Part shown: positions 19,429 through 30,281 of the stretch, one piece after another | Numbering within the stretch: position 1 is the stretch's first letter | Layout of the letters: every line of letters starts with the position of its first letter | Notes under the pieces: model-generated | What the model saw: only the letters and a program-made list of their open reading frames with translations | The model's database searches: none | What the model was told of the DNA's origin: nothing | Position numbers and translations under genes: made by a program | From: Arthonia radiata | Taxonomy: Eukaryota > Ascomycota > Arthoniomycetes > Arthoniales > Arthoniaceae | DNA length: 64,000 bases | Reading direction: 5' to 3' | Assembly (NCBI GenBank): GCA_002989075.1 | Contig: PSQN01000002.1 | Coordinates: forward strand, 124,001-188,000

Positions 19429-20505
19429 CTACTGATTAGCAGCCTTGTTCTTGAACTGAGTCGCCGAACTCGCCACCTGCCGCATCATGTCCATGACTCC
19501 GGTTGAACAGACAGTCTTCTCCCGGAACGCCTCACTTTCTTGCATCAACACTGCATGCGCTCGAGGCAAGTTCGAGAACGGCACCTGCGCATGCAAGTGA
19601 TGCACGGCGTGATACCCGTCATTGTGTGGGTACAGATACCACCGATGCCAGAAGCCGAGATTGTTGCGCGAGTTGCCAAACGGTCCGGTCATGTCCAGAC
19701 CCGCATGTTCGGCCAGCTCCGCCCAGTATCGCGTTACCGGCAGGACGGTCAGCAGAGGACACAGATAGTACGTCGCCCATAGGCGAGTAAGTCCGAAGTA
19801 CCAAACGCCGCTCACCACGAGCGTCCAGTACAAGGCCTTGGCGGGGCGCGCATTGACGCTCGTCCAGAAGTCCAGGAACGAGTTCGTGAGCCATTCGTAG
19901 GTGAGGTAGCCAGTGGCCGGCAAGCCAAAGAGGAAGTATCCCGGCGAGGAGGGCAGGGCGTCAAGGCCGAGTTCAATGAGGCGTTGAACGTCAGGGTCAT
20001 GCGCGGGATCGCCGAGATGCTTGTGATGCACGAGATGATCGCGACGGTAGTCGACGACGTCGCGGAAGACAGGGTACGAGTAGAGAAACTGTGTTGTGTA
20101 GTGTCGCTTGACTGAGGGAAAAAGATTGTGGTGGGAAGCTTCATGAACGAGGACTTCGAAGGCTCGCAGGCGGGAGGAGATGATGAGGATGGCGCAGATG
20201 AGTGCAAGCGCGCCGAGGGCGGTGGCTATGTACGACGTTGTCACGTCGGGTTTGTGTATGTTGGCACAGCCGGGTCGATGAAGAGACCGAGTGAATATCT
20301 CGGTGGCAATGATGCTTGTGAATATGATGATGTAGTTGTTGATTATAGCAACGAGTGTTTGAGTAGTGCTTCGAGACCGGTGTAAATTGGCAAGTTTGAC
20401 TGCATGTGTATGCAAGTTGAACGTGGAATATGATGAGACTGGGACTTGAAGAGCTTCCGCAGCAACGGGCCCATTGCGTGTCCGAACCTCCGTACTTGTC
20501 GACAT
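19429..20505 (-). CDS. Membrane fatty-acid desaturase-family protein
   Basis: 358 residues in one exon. Three histidine boxes of the membrane di-iron desaturase family are present in order: HEASHH, HLVHHKHLGDPAHD and YHAVHH. Hydrophobic segments lie before the first box (TLVAIINNYIIIFTSI, YIATALGALALICAILII) and between boxes two and three. There is no cytochrome b5 domain, and the length fits bacterial-like desaturases or hydroxylases, so the acceptor could be a fatty acyl lipid or a sphingoid or terpenoid substrate. It stands alone, flanked by 2.4 kb and 1.1 kb without genes, which hints at an accessory, perhaps transferred, gene. Substrate cannot be read from sequence. Confidence 0.82.
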   Translation of the reverse strand: MSTSTEVRTRNGPVAAEALQVPVSSYSTFNLHTHAVKLANLHRSRSTTQTLVAIINNYIIIFTSIIATEIFTRSLHRPGCANIHKPDVTTSYIATALGALALICAILIISSRLRAFEVLVHEASHHNLFPSVKRHYTTQFLYSYPVFRDVVDYRRDHLVHHKHLGDPAHDPDVQRLIELGLDALPSSPGYFLFGLPATGYLTYEWLTNSFLDFWTSVNARPAKALYWTLVVSGVWYFGLTRLWATYYLCPLLTVLPVTRYWAELAEHAGLDMTGPFGNSRNNLGFWHRWYLYPHNDGYHAVHHLHAQVPFSNLPRAHAVLMQESEAFREKTVCSTGVMDMMRQVASSATQFKNKAANQ

Positions 20506-21658
20506 TGTGGAAGACGCTGACTGTAGTTGAAGCTGTCGGATTGATCAACAAAAAGTCTCTGAGGAATTCAGCACGAAATGCGTACGAAGAAAAAGAAAGA
20601 GATGGTCTCAGGTCGCCGCAGAGATATTTGTAGTGCACGTTACTTGATCCTGAACATGGCCGAGAGCTGCTTCATCGACTTCTCTGGCTCAGGAAGCTGG
20701 GCCGGCCAGAACGTGCTGTTGACGAAGGCGTCTAGCTGCGCCGCACAAGTATATGTGGGTACAATAAGATGCGTGACGGCTTTGCATTGATAGACTACGT
20801 GCATTAGAATCCGGCACCATACTGATACAGAGCTGATCGGTCAACATCTTCCACCGCCAAGGGATCTCGCATCTCCGTGATGACAGGTCAGAGCTGACAA
20901 CTTTGCAAGCACGACTTCGGCGTTCAATCGAGGTTACATTCGGCATATCGTCAGTAAAAGATCGCTCGCCACCTGGGTGACGAGAAACACTACCGGCCGT
21001 CAACTTGGTACAACGCACGGCACGATGCCGACGCATTGAGTCGAGAGGCAGGATTCTTGCGCTCAAGCGTGCCGCACCACGCACATGGCGTTGGGTCCGA
21101 TTGTGGGAAGATGCGGCCTGTGGGGGTGTGAATATCCTGTCCGGATGCTGATTTGCTCGGCGTGCTGCACCTGTCACATCAAACCTTGACGTCCTATGGA
21201 TCTAAAACTCACGTGGATACCACGGGCGAGAAAGCGACGATGATCGAGGATGCGGCACTTTCCAGTTGGCCAATGAAGTCCTGGAGGAGCGCCTCTGAGG
21301 GATGCGGAGCACGTTTGATGGGCGGCGTCATTGCCCCTTCTGTCAAGTGATGCCGATTGCTGAACTGTCCATTATCACGCCCTTCCAGGTCCAGGGCAAG
21401 AGAGGAAAGGTCTAACCAGGCGCCTAGAAGTCAATGGCTCACTCTATCAGCATGAAGTCGGCTATTTCTGTGACGGTCGGCTGATATTGTACCTTACAGA
21501 AGATCTTCTTGGCGTTCAATCGGTTCTTTTTCCTAGGTCAATGACCAATTCACTCTGCCTTTCTCTTTTCACCCTTCGAAGAAAGACTTCTGGTGATCCG
21601 TAAAGAATACTGGAAGACGCTGACGAATCCTTCAAGCGCCCTGCCTTCAGAGCTTGAG
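20506..21658. other. Intergenic region
   Basis: About 1.15 kb between divergent genes. A 162-residue minus-strand frame at 20689-21177 begins with GTG, is Arg/Ser-rich and shows no domain. Nothing else supported; an upstream exon of the SulP gene could lie here unseen. Confidence 0.45.
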
Positions 21659-24600
21659 ATGACGCGCGCCGGTATCTCTCGAAGCCTTCAGAAAGCTCGA
21701 GAGGTTGTCTTCAATGTGGATCGACGCCGAATGCAACACGCTCTAGCTCCTGTGTTACTCGGTACAGTATTCAATGTCCTTGACGCTGGTGAGCAAGCTC
21801 CAAGATAATGATCCCGAACTCGTGCTGAGAAGAATAGTCTCCACTGGTCTACTCATCTTCCCTAGTGATGATGGATCTAACACCTTCCACGCCGTTCAAG
21901 TCCAAGGCATGTCGATGTTCATCATGAGGTAAGTGCTCGCTTGATTTTCTGGTAACCGTGGCTACAACGCAAGCTCACAACTGTGCAGTTCAATCGTTTC
22001 GCAGGTCGTTATGACTCTAGGCGGCTCGCGCTTTCCGGGAGGCCTGGGCGCGATGTTGATCGAGATTCTGCCATTCCTGCGAGGAATCGCGTCCGACATT
22101 CGAGACGAGCTGGGCGAGAGCAACCCCAAGCTAGTTCCTACAGTTATGGTCGTCTATGCAATGACCAGCTTCCTTGTTGGCATCACCTTTGTGGTCTTGG
22201 GTATCTTGAGAGCTGGAAGATTGGTGAGCGCGCAAACACAGTATTCCACAGGAAGACTAAGGCTGACGCGTTGCAGGTGTCGTACTTCCCGTCAACAGTC
22301 CTCATAGGCGCAATCGGTGGGATCGGCGTATCACTCTTTGTCCTAGGATTGGGTCTACCACGTTCTTCGGCAGAAGAAGAGCTGACACTGTCGAACGCTG
22401 GTTCTCTCTTGTTCAGCGCTGAACACTTGCCACTTCTAATTGCATCAGCGGGCCCAGCATTCTGGCTCTCCATTACAATGAGATCGGCAATCCTGAACCG
22501 CTGGAGCCGAAAGGCAACTCAAAGTGCCTACTACGTTCCTGTTTGCCTCTTACTTGTGCCCGTCATCTTTTGGATAGTCGTTGGCTCGAGTCGTCTCGCA
22601 AATCACAACGGAATGAAGCAGTTGGCTGCAAAAGGCTGGCTATTCCAAGTTGACGAACAGACTCGCCATGATACTGGGCTTGGTTCGGCGTGGATATACT
22701 GGAAGCTCTTCGACTTTCACATGGTAGAAATCAGAGCAGCAAAGAGAGCTGTCACTAACATTGTCTTGCTTGTCGTCATCGGGGTGCTCAATCTTCCAAT
22801 CTATGTTCCCGCCCTCGGAATCGCGCTCAATACGCCTATTAACATGAATTATGAGCTTCTTGGCCAAGGATCAGCAAACATCTTAGCTGGATTGACGGGC
22901 ACAGTACCGAACATTCTGGTGAGCTCTTAACCTCTTTGGACTATTGGACGGATTCACTGACGACATGAGCCAGCAACTGTCGTATTCCGTTTTCTTCACA
23001 CGAGCCGAGGGAGGTAGATTCGAAGCCGGCATTGTCACCGTACTGACATTTGTCTTGTTCCTAATAGCGTCGAAACTTTTGCCATACGTGCCGACGATCC
23101 TGGCAGCCGCTTTGGTATTATTCTTGGGTATTGAGCTGACGCTTGAGGCGGTCTGGGAGCCGCTAAAATCGATGACTGCGACTGAATTCTCCGTCGTTCT
23201 AGCGACGCTACTAAGTTGCACGTTTGTTGGATTTGCGCCAGGCTTCGGCATAGGGATTGCAGCGGCACTGCTCGCATACCTCGTCTGGAGATTAGTCGAC
23301 TGGGTTTGTGTTGGTGGATGTTGCTTACCTCGTCTAGTCTGCTGACGACCAAGTAGAGCACCTCGACCAAGAAGAAAGAGTTGCAGCTTCCACACGAGAA
23401 GAGCGCGAAATGGCGCAGGCTGGCTCAGATACCCCGGCTTGAATGTGGAGACATCGTCTCGCTGGCAATACACAACCGTAGTGCGGACGAGGAGCTAAGC
23501 CTTGGTCATTTTGATCCTGATCGCAAGAACGAAAAGCTTGATGTCCATGTCTTGGTCCTCCATGGCTATGTTTGTAAGTGTTGATAATCTTCAAGTACGA
23601 AACCTCCAGATTCTCTTGATGCTGACAATGGCAGGTTTCGCGACGATCCCATCCTTGGAACGCCTGCTGGACCAAGCGCAGCAGCGAGCTCTTCTTTCCA
23701 GAACTGTCATCATAGACATGACATATGTACAGCGCGTCGAGACTTGCGCTGCTCAAACGATCACCAGACGGATCCAAGATACGCGAGACACCACGATAGT
23801 GCTTGCTGGTGTCCAGCCACGATCCAAAATTCACGCAGACTTGGAGCGATGCGGAGTGCCGCTAGCCTTGGGTCCCCGAAGTGCGCTGTGCTGTGGAGAG
23901 GAGAAAAGCGAGATTCTATGCTTCGAGACTCGTATGGACGCTCTTGAATGGTCGACAGTGGCGGCAAAAACAGCCTCCGAGCCCACAGGTCTCTGTGTAG
24001 ATCAAAGCGTGATTCTTAAAGGTATATTAGATCTCCGTCTCCTTGTAGTGCGCGCTAATCTGGCTCTAGAAGAAGGAAGCCTTCAGCTTTACGTGTTTGC
24101 GACAGATTTGGAGACGACAGGCACCGCTCCGAGGAGACTGTCGTCGGCTCGTGTCGTAGACTTGCTGGAAATGAACACAGTGAATGGCGCATGCGACGAG
24201 GATGGGTCTCGAGCTCAGCAATTGAAAACCTTGGGCGCCACTGAGTTGCGATTGGATCCCGGCCAAGAGCTCGTCAAGAAATGTGAAACATCTGTAATTT
24301 CTATCAGTGTACGCTCGCTGACGGTACGCAGGCAATCGAAGAGCTTACACATGGCTTGTTCTTTGCGGGTCGTTGGAGCTCCTTGTACACGACGACGGTC
24401 ATTTGCCACTGTCGCGATTGTCTGTCCGCCGTCTCATCAGCCATACCGCCCGCGCCGCTACTCGACGATTCGGCTGCGGTCGCACCGAAAGCATGCTGGA
24501 CTCAAAGCGACTCGAAATGGGCGACGTACTCGGAGGCAGTGGCAAAGGTGACATGGACGTTGACAGTCCCAACGCTATGTGTTACGGCTGCATGCGCAAC

Positions 24601-24702
24601 GTTGGAAATGATGCATGCCGTATACTGCAGATTGCGCAAGGAAGTGAAGCGGAGAAGGAACTGGCAGAGATCAAAGAGAAAGCATTGGCGCGGATACGAT
24701 AG
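21659..24702 (+). CDS. SulP-family transporter with STAS domain (Vsb1/YGR125W-like)
   Basis: Several exons with frame-consistent joins: 21659-21788, 21838-21928, then blocks beginning at about 21987, 22278, 22977, 23355 and 23636. Spliced, they read LLGTVFNVLDAVSTGLLIFP, MSMFIMSSIVSQVVMTLGGS, GRLVSYFPSTVLIGAIGGIG and PNILQLSYSVFFTRAEGG, the order of the SulP transmembrane core. A STAS-like stretch (FATIPSLERLLDQ...TVIIDMTYVQRVETCAAQTI) follows. The closest relatives I recall are yeast YGR125W/Vsb1, a vacuolar basic amino-acid transport protein that ends in a cyclic-nucleotide-binding-like domain. Here the segment after 24000 is poorly resolved, and the stop could be 24551, 24702 or 24751. The N-terminus is shorter than in Vsb1, so an upstream exon may be missing. 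Confidence 0.75.
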
Positions 24703-24940
24703 ATACGAGGTAGGACCAGGAGGTAGGGGTGGTGGGTCACGTGCCGGGTAATTATCGGCGCATTCTTGCAGATCGCAGACATATAATTACAGTAATCAAA
24801 CCATCCAACCTCCCAACATGTCAAAGGCAGCAGTCTTGACCTTGAGCGATATCATAAAAGGCATGCTAGTGATCTATTCCATATGGTTGACCTATCGTGA
24901 CCCAGGCCGCGAAGCAGGCGCAGACACCGCAGACATCCCT

Positions 24941-25783
24941 TCAGAAGTCCATCGTAAGTGATTCAGCGCCTGCTCCCAGGATGGCACTCTTGCTTGTCAC
25001 ACCAAAGTATTGCTGAAGCCCATCTGCCAGCTCGGCACGCACCTGCTCAGCTAACTCTGTGGGCGCGGCCTGCCCTTGCTTGTCTTCATCCAGCACTTCG
25101 CTCATGAAGAATACCGCCTGTGAAGCCTCGCTGACCAGTCCCTGCTTGGACTGTCTCCACGCCAGTTGCCTCGTCAATATCACATTGCCAGCACTGTATC
25201 CAAGCTCCCCAGCTGGGACACTGACTGCGTCCGCACCTGCCGCCGCGTCGAAGGCGAGGAAGGTATCCCCTTCTCGCGAGAATCTCAGCTCGACCGCGTT
25301 GTTCTGCAGCGCCTGTAGGTCTTGCACGTCAAACGCCCCGGCCGTGACGCCGTATTTGATCGACACGGCGTTGTAGAAATCAACCACGGGGTTGATAGCG
25401 CGCAATGGCTCGCCGCTCTTCAGCACCCGCTTGTAGAGGGACTCATTTGACTGTGGGAACTTCTTGGACGCCATGTTGCACGTTTTCTTCAAGGTGTCGC
25501 GGTAGTAGGCAATTCGTGGGTGCGACTGCGCGTTGGGGAGTGGCTTGAGTTCCTCGATTGCTTTCGACGTTGCGCTCTCCGTAAACATCAGCACGGGTCT
25601 TTGCGGGGAGATCCATGTTATGATCAGAGCATGCCGCTCAGATTTAGCTCTAGTACGTACCTCACCGAACTCCTTCACGCCGGTGTTGGGCGTCACATTG
25701 TTGATTCCTGTTGCGTACACCGCAACAATCAGCATGTTTGGTAAAGTTTTTGCGACATCGCTCGAGATGGCGAAACGGTCCAT
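24941..25783 (-). CDS. Stand-alone B3/B4 tRNA-binding-domain protein
   Basis: Resembles the free-standing B3/4 domain of phenylalanyl-tRNA synthetase beta found in many fungi and bacteria: HPRIAYYRDTLKK, then PVVDFYNAVSIKYGVTAGAFDVQDL and the C-terminal LTRQLAWRQSKQGLVSEAS...VFFMSEVL. The domain edits or binds mischarged amino-acyl species in the synthetase; the role of the stand-alone form is not established. Start chosen at Met (25783, MDRFAISSDVAKTLP). A potential intron with GTACGT donor (near 25660) lies inside the open frame, so the exact exon structure is uncertain. The 300 bases upstream are also open but rich in repeated TEVPKVPEVP-like codons and are probably not translated. Confidence 0.72.
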   Translation of the reverse strand: MDRFAISSDVAKTLPNMLIVAVYATGINNVTPNTGVKEFGEVRTRAKSERHALIITWISPQRPVLMFTESATSKAIEELKPLPNAQSHPRIAYYRDTLKKTCNMASKKFPQSNESLYKRVLKSGEPLRAINPVVDFYNAVSIKYGVTAGAFDVQDLQALQNNAVELRFSREGDTFLAFDAAAGADAVSVPAGELGYSAGNVILTRQLAWRQSKQGLVSEASQAVFFMSEVLDEDKQGQAAPTELAEQVRAELADGLQQYFGVTSKSAILGAGAESLTMDF

Positions 25784-26180
25784 GACGATGAGAATTCCCC
25801 CGTACTGCCACACGGCACAATTCGCTGCAGGAATCAAGCAAATGAGCGAGCAAATAGCTCGGCTTGAAACACAACGGGAAGGGATCGTGTGACTGGCCTT
25901 GCAAGCGCTCAAATGTTTGTACCAAGGTACCTCAGGTACTTTAGGTACTTCAGTCATTTCAGGTACTTCAGCCGACTCAACGCAATCTTCAGGCAAACGC
26001 TTTCCCCTCTGACTGCAGCGATCGACGACGATTAGCCTCATCGCTTGCGCTCGGCATCGCTCATCCCTGAGCTCCACATCTCATCAGTCGCATGACACGT
26101 ACAGCACTATCACTTCGCTTTTTCGCCTTCAAGACACCCTCAACCTAATCTACGACATCGACCTCAGCGACTCGCCGATC
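25784..26180. other. Intergenic region
   Basis: Short direct repeats of CAGGTACTT type at 25926-25968. Nothing else seen. Confidence 0.5.
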
Positions 26181-28110
26181 ATGAATAAACACTCAAACTG
26201 GCAGGACGCTACGGCACAGGCTCAGCAACATCGCGATTATACACTGACCAGAGCTTCCGGCGATGCCTTCCACAACCACAGTCATTTTCCTCTGAGCGTG
26301 GTCAACGTGCCACCGTAGCTCCTGCCCAGCGTCAATACAGACACCACGAACCTAATATAGAATATTTGTCATCCTTGCTGGCTTCCCGGCCATCCACCAG
26401 TGTTGCCGTCACCAGCGCATTTCTTCGAAGAGCAGCCCTGGCTATAGCATGATTGAGTGTTGCCCGCTTCATCATAGACGTAATGTATCGCACTCTTCAG
26501 TGAGCTCTGACCATACCAAGGTCAACTGCATCACGGAACTTCTTCCTGGGCGGTCGCTTCAACGAGCTCGAGAGTTGAAAACTACATGAAGCAACATGGC
26601 GACCCGGTCGAGCCTCTCCACGGCCTGCCTATCAGCGTGAAGGAACACAATGGAATGAAAAGCTCTTACACTATACGTAAACTTCTACAGCCAGGTCGAT
26701 AAAGTCGCCGAAAACAACGCCACACTTTTACGACTTCTCGCGCAAGTCGACGCGGTATCTCATGCGAGGACGACCGAGTCTCAGTCAATAGTCAGAGTTT
26801 CTCGTCCCGCATGTATATTACCCGACTGGCTGGCTTAGGTGCATTTGGAGACTTCCAGCAACCTCTACGGCATCACTGTACACCCCTACAACACCCAGTT
26901 GACGGCAGGTGGCTCCTCAGGAGTGAATGCGCCCTACTTGCGTTGTGGGACAGTTTCTTGGGCACTGGAAGTGACATCGGTGGCAGTACGTATACTTGTA
27001 TTGGCTCGGCGGTCTGATCAGTCCGCTGACCTCTGCAGGCATTCGATCGCCAGCCGCGAACAACGGCGTGTACGGCTTGAAACCGAGCACCAATCTTATG
27101 CTCAAGGCCGGCACAAGTTTTGTAATGAAAGGTAACGAGCAGATCTCTGGCACTTACGGACCCATGGGCACCTCATTAGAGAGCATCAAAATGCTCATGC
27201 GAAGCATGATCGCTCAGCAGCCCTGCATTATCGAGCATGGGCTGATCCTATTCCGTGGCGAGACTTTCAGGCCTCTTTCGGGCCGACGAATAGACTAAGA
27301 GTGGGCACCATGTGGGACGATGGAGTCGTGCGGCCGCATGCGGTGAAGAAGTTGGAGCAGGATCCAAACACAGAGACATCCGAATGGAAGCCTTGGCGGC
27401 ATGGTTACACTTGGATTCATGGAGTAAGCAAGCCTCACGTCAACCACTGGCACAGTTGCAAAGCTGACAAGACCAGAGTCGCGACTGTATTTCCCGGATG
27501 GTGGCAAAGCCCAACGCAAACTCTTGGAGGCATTCGGAAAGCCCGTGCGGCCGTTGACTAGATTCATACTCAACGAAAGATCCGGCACAGGGAATCTTAC
27601 TACTAGCGAGGTCTGGGCCCTCACAAGCGAGAGAGAGTTGTACCGCGCGGAATACAACAAGATATGGAACGAAGCTGCGACAGTCAACGACCATTTTCGC
27701 AACCCAACAGGCATGACGGACGTCATACTGCGCGCGATATTGGGGCTACACATCGCAATAGAACCTCCTGGACTACTCCGCCATAGTCTTCCCAGTGGGT
27801 ACATTTGTGATGCAACGCGGGCATTGGGCAATAGCTGACTGCACCAATGCTAGGTCTCAAAGGTCGACCCTGCGCTCGATCAGGCCGATGATTCGTACGT
27901 GCCCAGGAATGAAGCGGATGCGTACAACCACTCGCTGTATAGGTCGCTGCTGGCATCTTCGTGCAGCCTGTTCACTAACCTTGGCAGACGACCCGAACAG
28001 ATACACAGGCGCGCCGGTATTTCTGCAGCTCCTAGCGCGCCGGAATTAGGAGGAGAAGCTGATCGTGATCCTGGAGTATCTGCAAAGACTCTTGTGAACG
28101 TCACATAGTG
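26181..28110 (+). pseudogene. Decayed amidase-signature gene
   Basis: Pieces of a fungal acetamidase-type amidase appear in order but in changing frames: WQDATAQAQQHRDYTL, PLHGLPISVKEHNGMK (catalytic Lys), HLETSSNLYGITVHPYNTQ, TAGGSSG (catalytic Ser), GTGSDIGGS, then after a 53-base intron RSPAANNGVYGLKPS, later MWDDGVVRPHAVKKL and finally YTGAPVFLQLLARRN. Stops and frame changes separate most blocks (at least six), including one after LSGRRID at 27296-27298 and one within the final LARRN*EEKL. No single frame covers more than about a fifth of a normal 540-residue enzyme. Active amidases of this family hydrolyse amides to acids and ammonia. Confidence 0.75.
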
Positions 28111-28159
28111 GCCCAACCGTGAAGATCTCTTTGTTCCGCCAAAGCGTCTCAATTCGAAC

Positions 28160-29260
28160 CCCACCATCCCCCACCGACGCCAACGTGTCGCATAGTCGTA
28201 CCTTGTTTCCATTCTCGTTCCAAGCGCAACGCAAAGATTCTCAGGGTCGACTCTCCTCACAGTATCTCCCTAGGAGCCTTCTGCGTCATCATCCGAACCA
28301 ACAATCTTCCCTTCTTTGCCCACCTCGAACGGGCAAGCATTGAGCTTCAGCTTCCGACCGACAGAGGCGCCTACATTTCCACGATGCACACTCACCGCAA
28401 CTACCTGCTCAAAGCCAATCGTCTGCGAGTACATGATGCGCGACTTCGCCGACCAAAACATCGATTGGCCTCAGAACCCCACCGTCGCGCCGCTGGTCAC
28501 ATCTCCAACGCCTCCAACATCGACCTTCGACTTTACAGTACAAAACGCTCCATTGATGCCACCCCGTCGTCCCAAAGAGTCAATCGACACTCACATTGCG
28601 CACATTGAGGAGATCCACGACTACCTTCAGACCGTAATCTACCATTTTCACCCTGCGAACTTCCATGATGGCGGTCTGGGCATCCACGCTAATAAAGCTG
28701 TCCCGAACCCGTGGCCTTCCTTCGAGGTTACAAAGCCTGAGGAAATTGCTTGGGGTGGGCAAGAGTATGTGACAGCAATAGACTAGCGCGTGGGCGCTAT
28801 CTTTGAACAGCTCTATGCAAGCCAGCAGATCGCAGCGATTATCAAGGGTCTTATGGAGGTGGCACTCAGCAAGATCAAAAGCTCGGACAATGCAGTAGGC
28901 TCTTCACCTCAATGCCAATCGCTTGCGTCTACTAATGCAGGATACAGCACCAATACTGCGGCATCTCCATGAAGCTCAACAAGCTCAAGGCTGATGCGGG
29001 AGTGAGATATGGTGAGACTGCAGACCGACGTATTCGGGGTCTCGTTCGGATGTTTGGGAACACGCAACTGTGGTGATCGAGTCAGGTAAGGATATCAGTA
29101 TTGAAGCAGCAGCATCAGCGATGTACGGCAATATCCTTGAAAAAAGCACGTCAAGAGCTGATTTACCCGCGATGCTGATACTGAGGCCTGGTCATACCTA
29201 TTCAGAACGGTGTGCACGCTCTAGCAGTGCATATATACTCCATCCCGCAGCTACGATGTA
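28160..29260 (+). pseudogene. Decayed gene of unknown function
   Basis: Codon-like stretches follow one another in more than one frame: FFAHLERASIELQLPTDRG, then in another frame DFADQNIDWPQNPTVAPLV, RRPKESIDTHIAHIEEIHDYLQT, HFHPANFHDGG and EIAWGGQEYVTAID. After a TAG at 28784-28786 the same frame goes on RVGAIFEQLYASQQIAAIIKG. Further on RRIRGLVRMFG and ISIEAAASAMYGNILEK look coding. I do not recognise the family. The layout fits one gene broken by a nonsense change and one or more frame changes. It directly follows the amidase pseudogene on the same strand. Confidence 0.5.
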
Positions 29261-29559
29261 ATATACAATTGTTGGAGAGAATTTCAGTAGGTGATCCGCC
29301 GGCGGTGCTCTTCAATATCTTCTGGGAATCAATTCAAACTGGTGTGCATGCTGATGCAGCACATTATCACTTTACAGCAGCACATAGGTGTGCCGGCGAG
29401 GGTTTACTACACACCCACCCATCACGCCTACTCCTTCCAATTTCGAACAGTGCAGCCTGGGCCCCACCATTCAGCTCACCCACTCTCTCGCCAATAAAGA
29501 GCACTCCCTCCCCCTTCTCTTCTTCTTCTCTTCAAACATCCCACCCACCACACCCAACC

Positions 29560-30232
29560 ATGGCAGCCTCCGACACAGTCATGCAACCGCTAACATCGCT
29601 CTCCCCAGCTCTTGCCCTCGAACAGCCCACCGCCGCTGCCTCCATGCCTTCCGAGCCCGCACCCACCACGAGCGCCATCACCGCCGCCAACCCCACAACC
29701 TCCAACAAACCCTTCGCAGACATTCAAGACCCCACCCGCCGCATCGCAGCCTACAACAGCCTCTACAACACTCTCGCCGGCAGCGTCGCACTCGTCACGA
29801 CCTACGACTACGACGATAGGCGCTTCGCCTACCGTGAATTCCTTGGGTACGTCTTCGCTTTCCTCCAGCCACCACACTCACACGTAACAATTGCTAACAA
29901 ACAAACACAGCACCACAGACTCCAACGGATCCCTCGATGCCGACGACGCCGTCCGCGAGCGCGACTGGCTGTCCACAGAGATGAGGGCACATCGCGCCAC
30001 GGACCCAGATGCGTGCGCGCAAGGCAATCAGTTCCTGAAGGACACCGGCATCTTGCTGTTGGTGCACTCGGCCGTCGATCAGCTGCTGGATGATCTGAAT
30101 ACGACACGCGAGGATTGGGATTCGGGCGTGCGCGGGGCTGTGGTTGAGAAGTTCCGCAAGCTGTTGATGGAGACGAAGGTGCTGATGGACAAGGTGGAGA
30201 ATGGGAAGGACGCTATGAGTGTGGCTGAGTGA
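29560..30232 (+). CDS. Conserved-looking fungal protein of unknown function
   Basis: Two exons, 29560-29846 and 29911-30232, joined through a 64-base intron (GTACGT...TTGCTAAC...ACACAG) that keeps the frame at FLG|TTDSNGS. About 202 residues: an Ala/Thr/Pro-rich lead, then RIAAYNSLYNTLAGSVALVTTYDYDDRRFAYREFLG and a helical C-terminus (LLLVHSAVDQLLDDLN, VVEKFRKLLMETKVLMDKV). No named domain recognised. A 40-base CT-rich tract precedes the ATG, a common feature of fungal promoters. Confidence 0.65.
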
Positions 30233-30281
30233 GGTGGAGCAGAGTCTCGGAGTCGATGGGGTTCTAAGAAACCTGCAGGTT

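Noticed and set aside
20689-21177. 162-residue minus-strand open frame
   Set aside because: GTG start, Arg/Ser-rich, no intron signals and no recognisable domain.
25784-26077. N-terminal continuation of the B3/B4 protein
   Set aside because: Open but dominated by short repeats of PEVP type; family members start near the chosen Met.
28021-28045. CTAGCGCGCCGG resembling the introner central block
   Set aside because: It lies in the coding remnant FLQLLARRN of the amidase, and no other family block is nearby.
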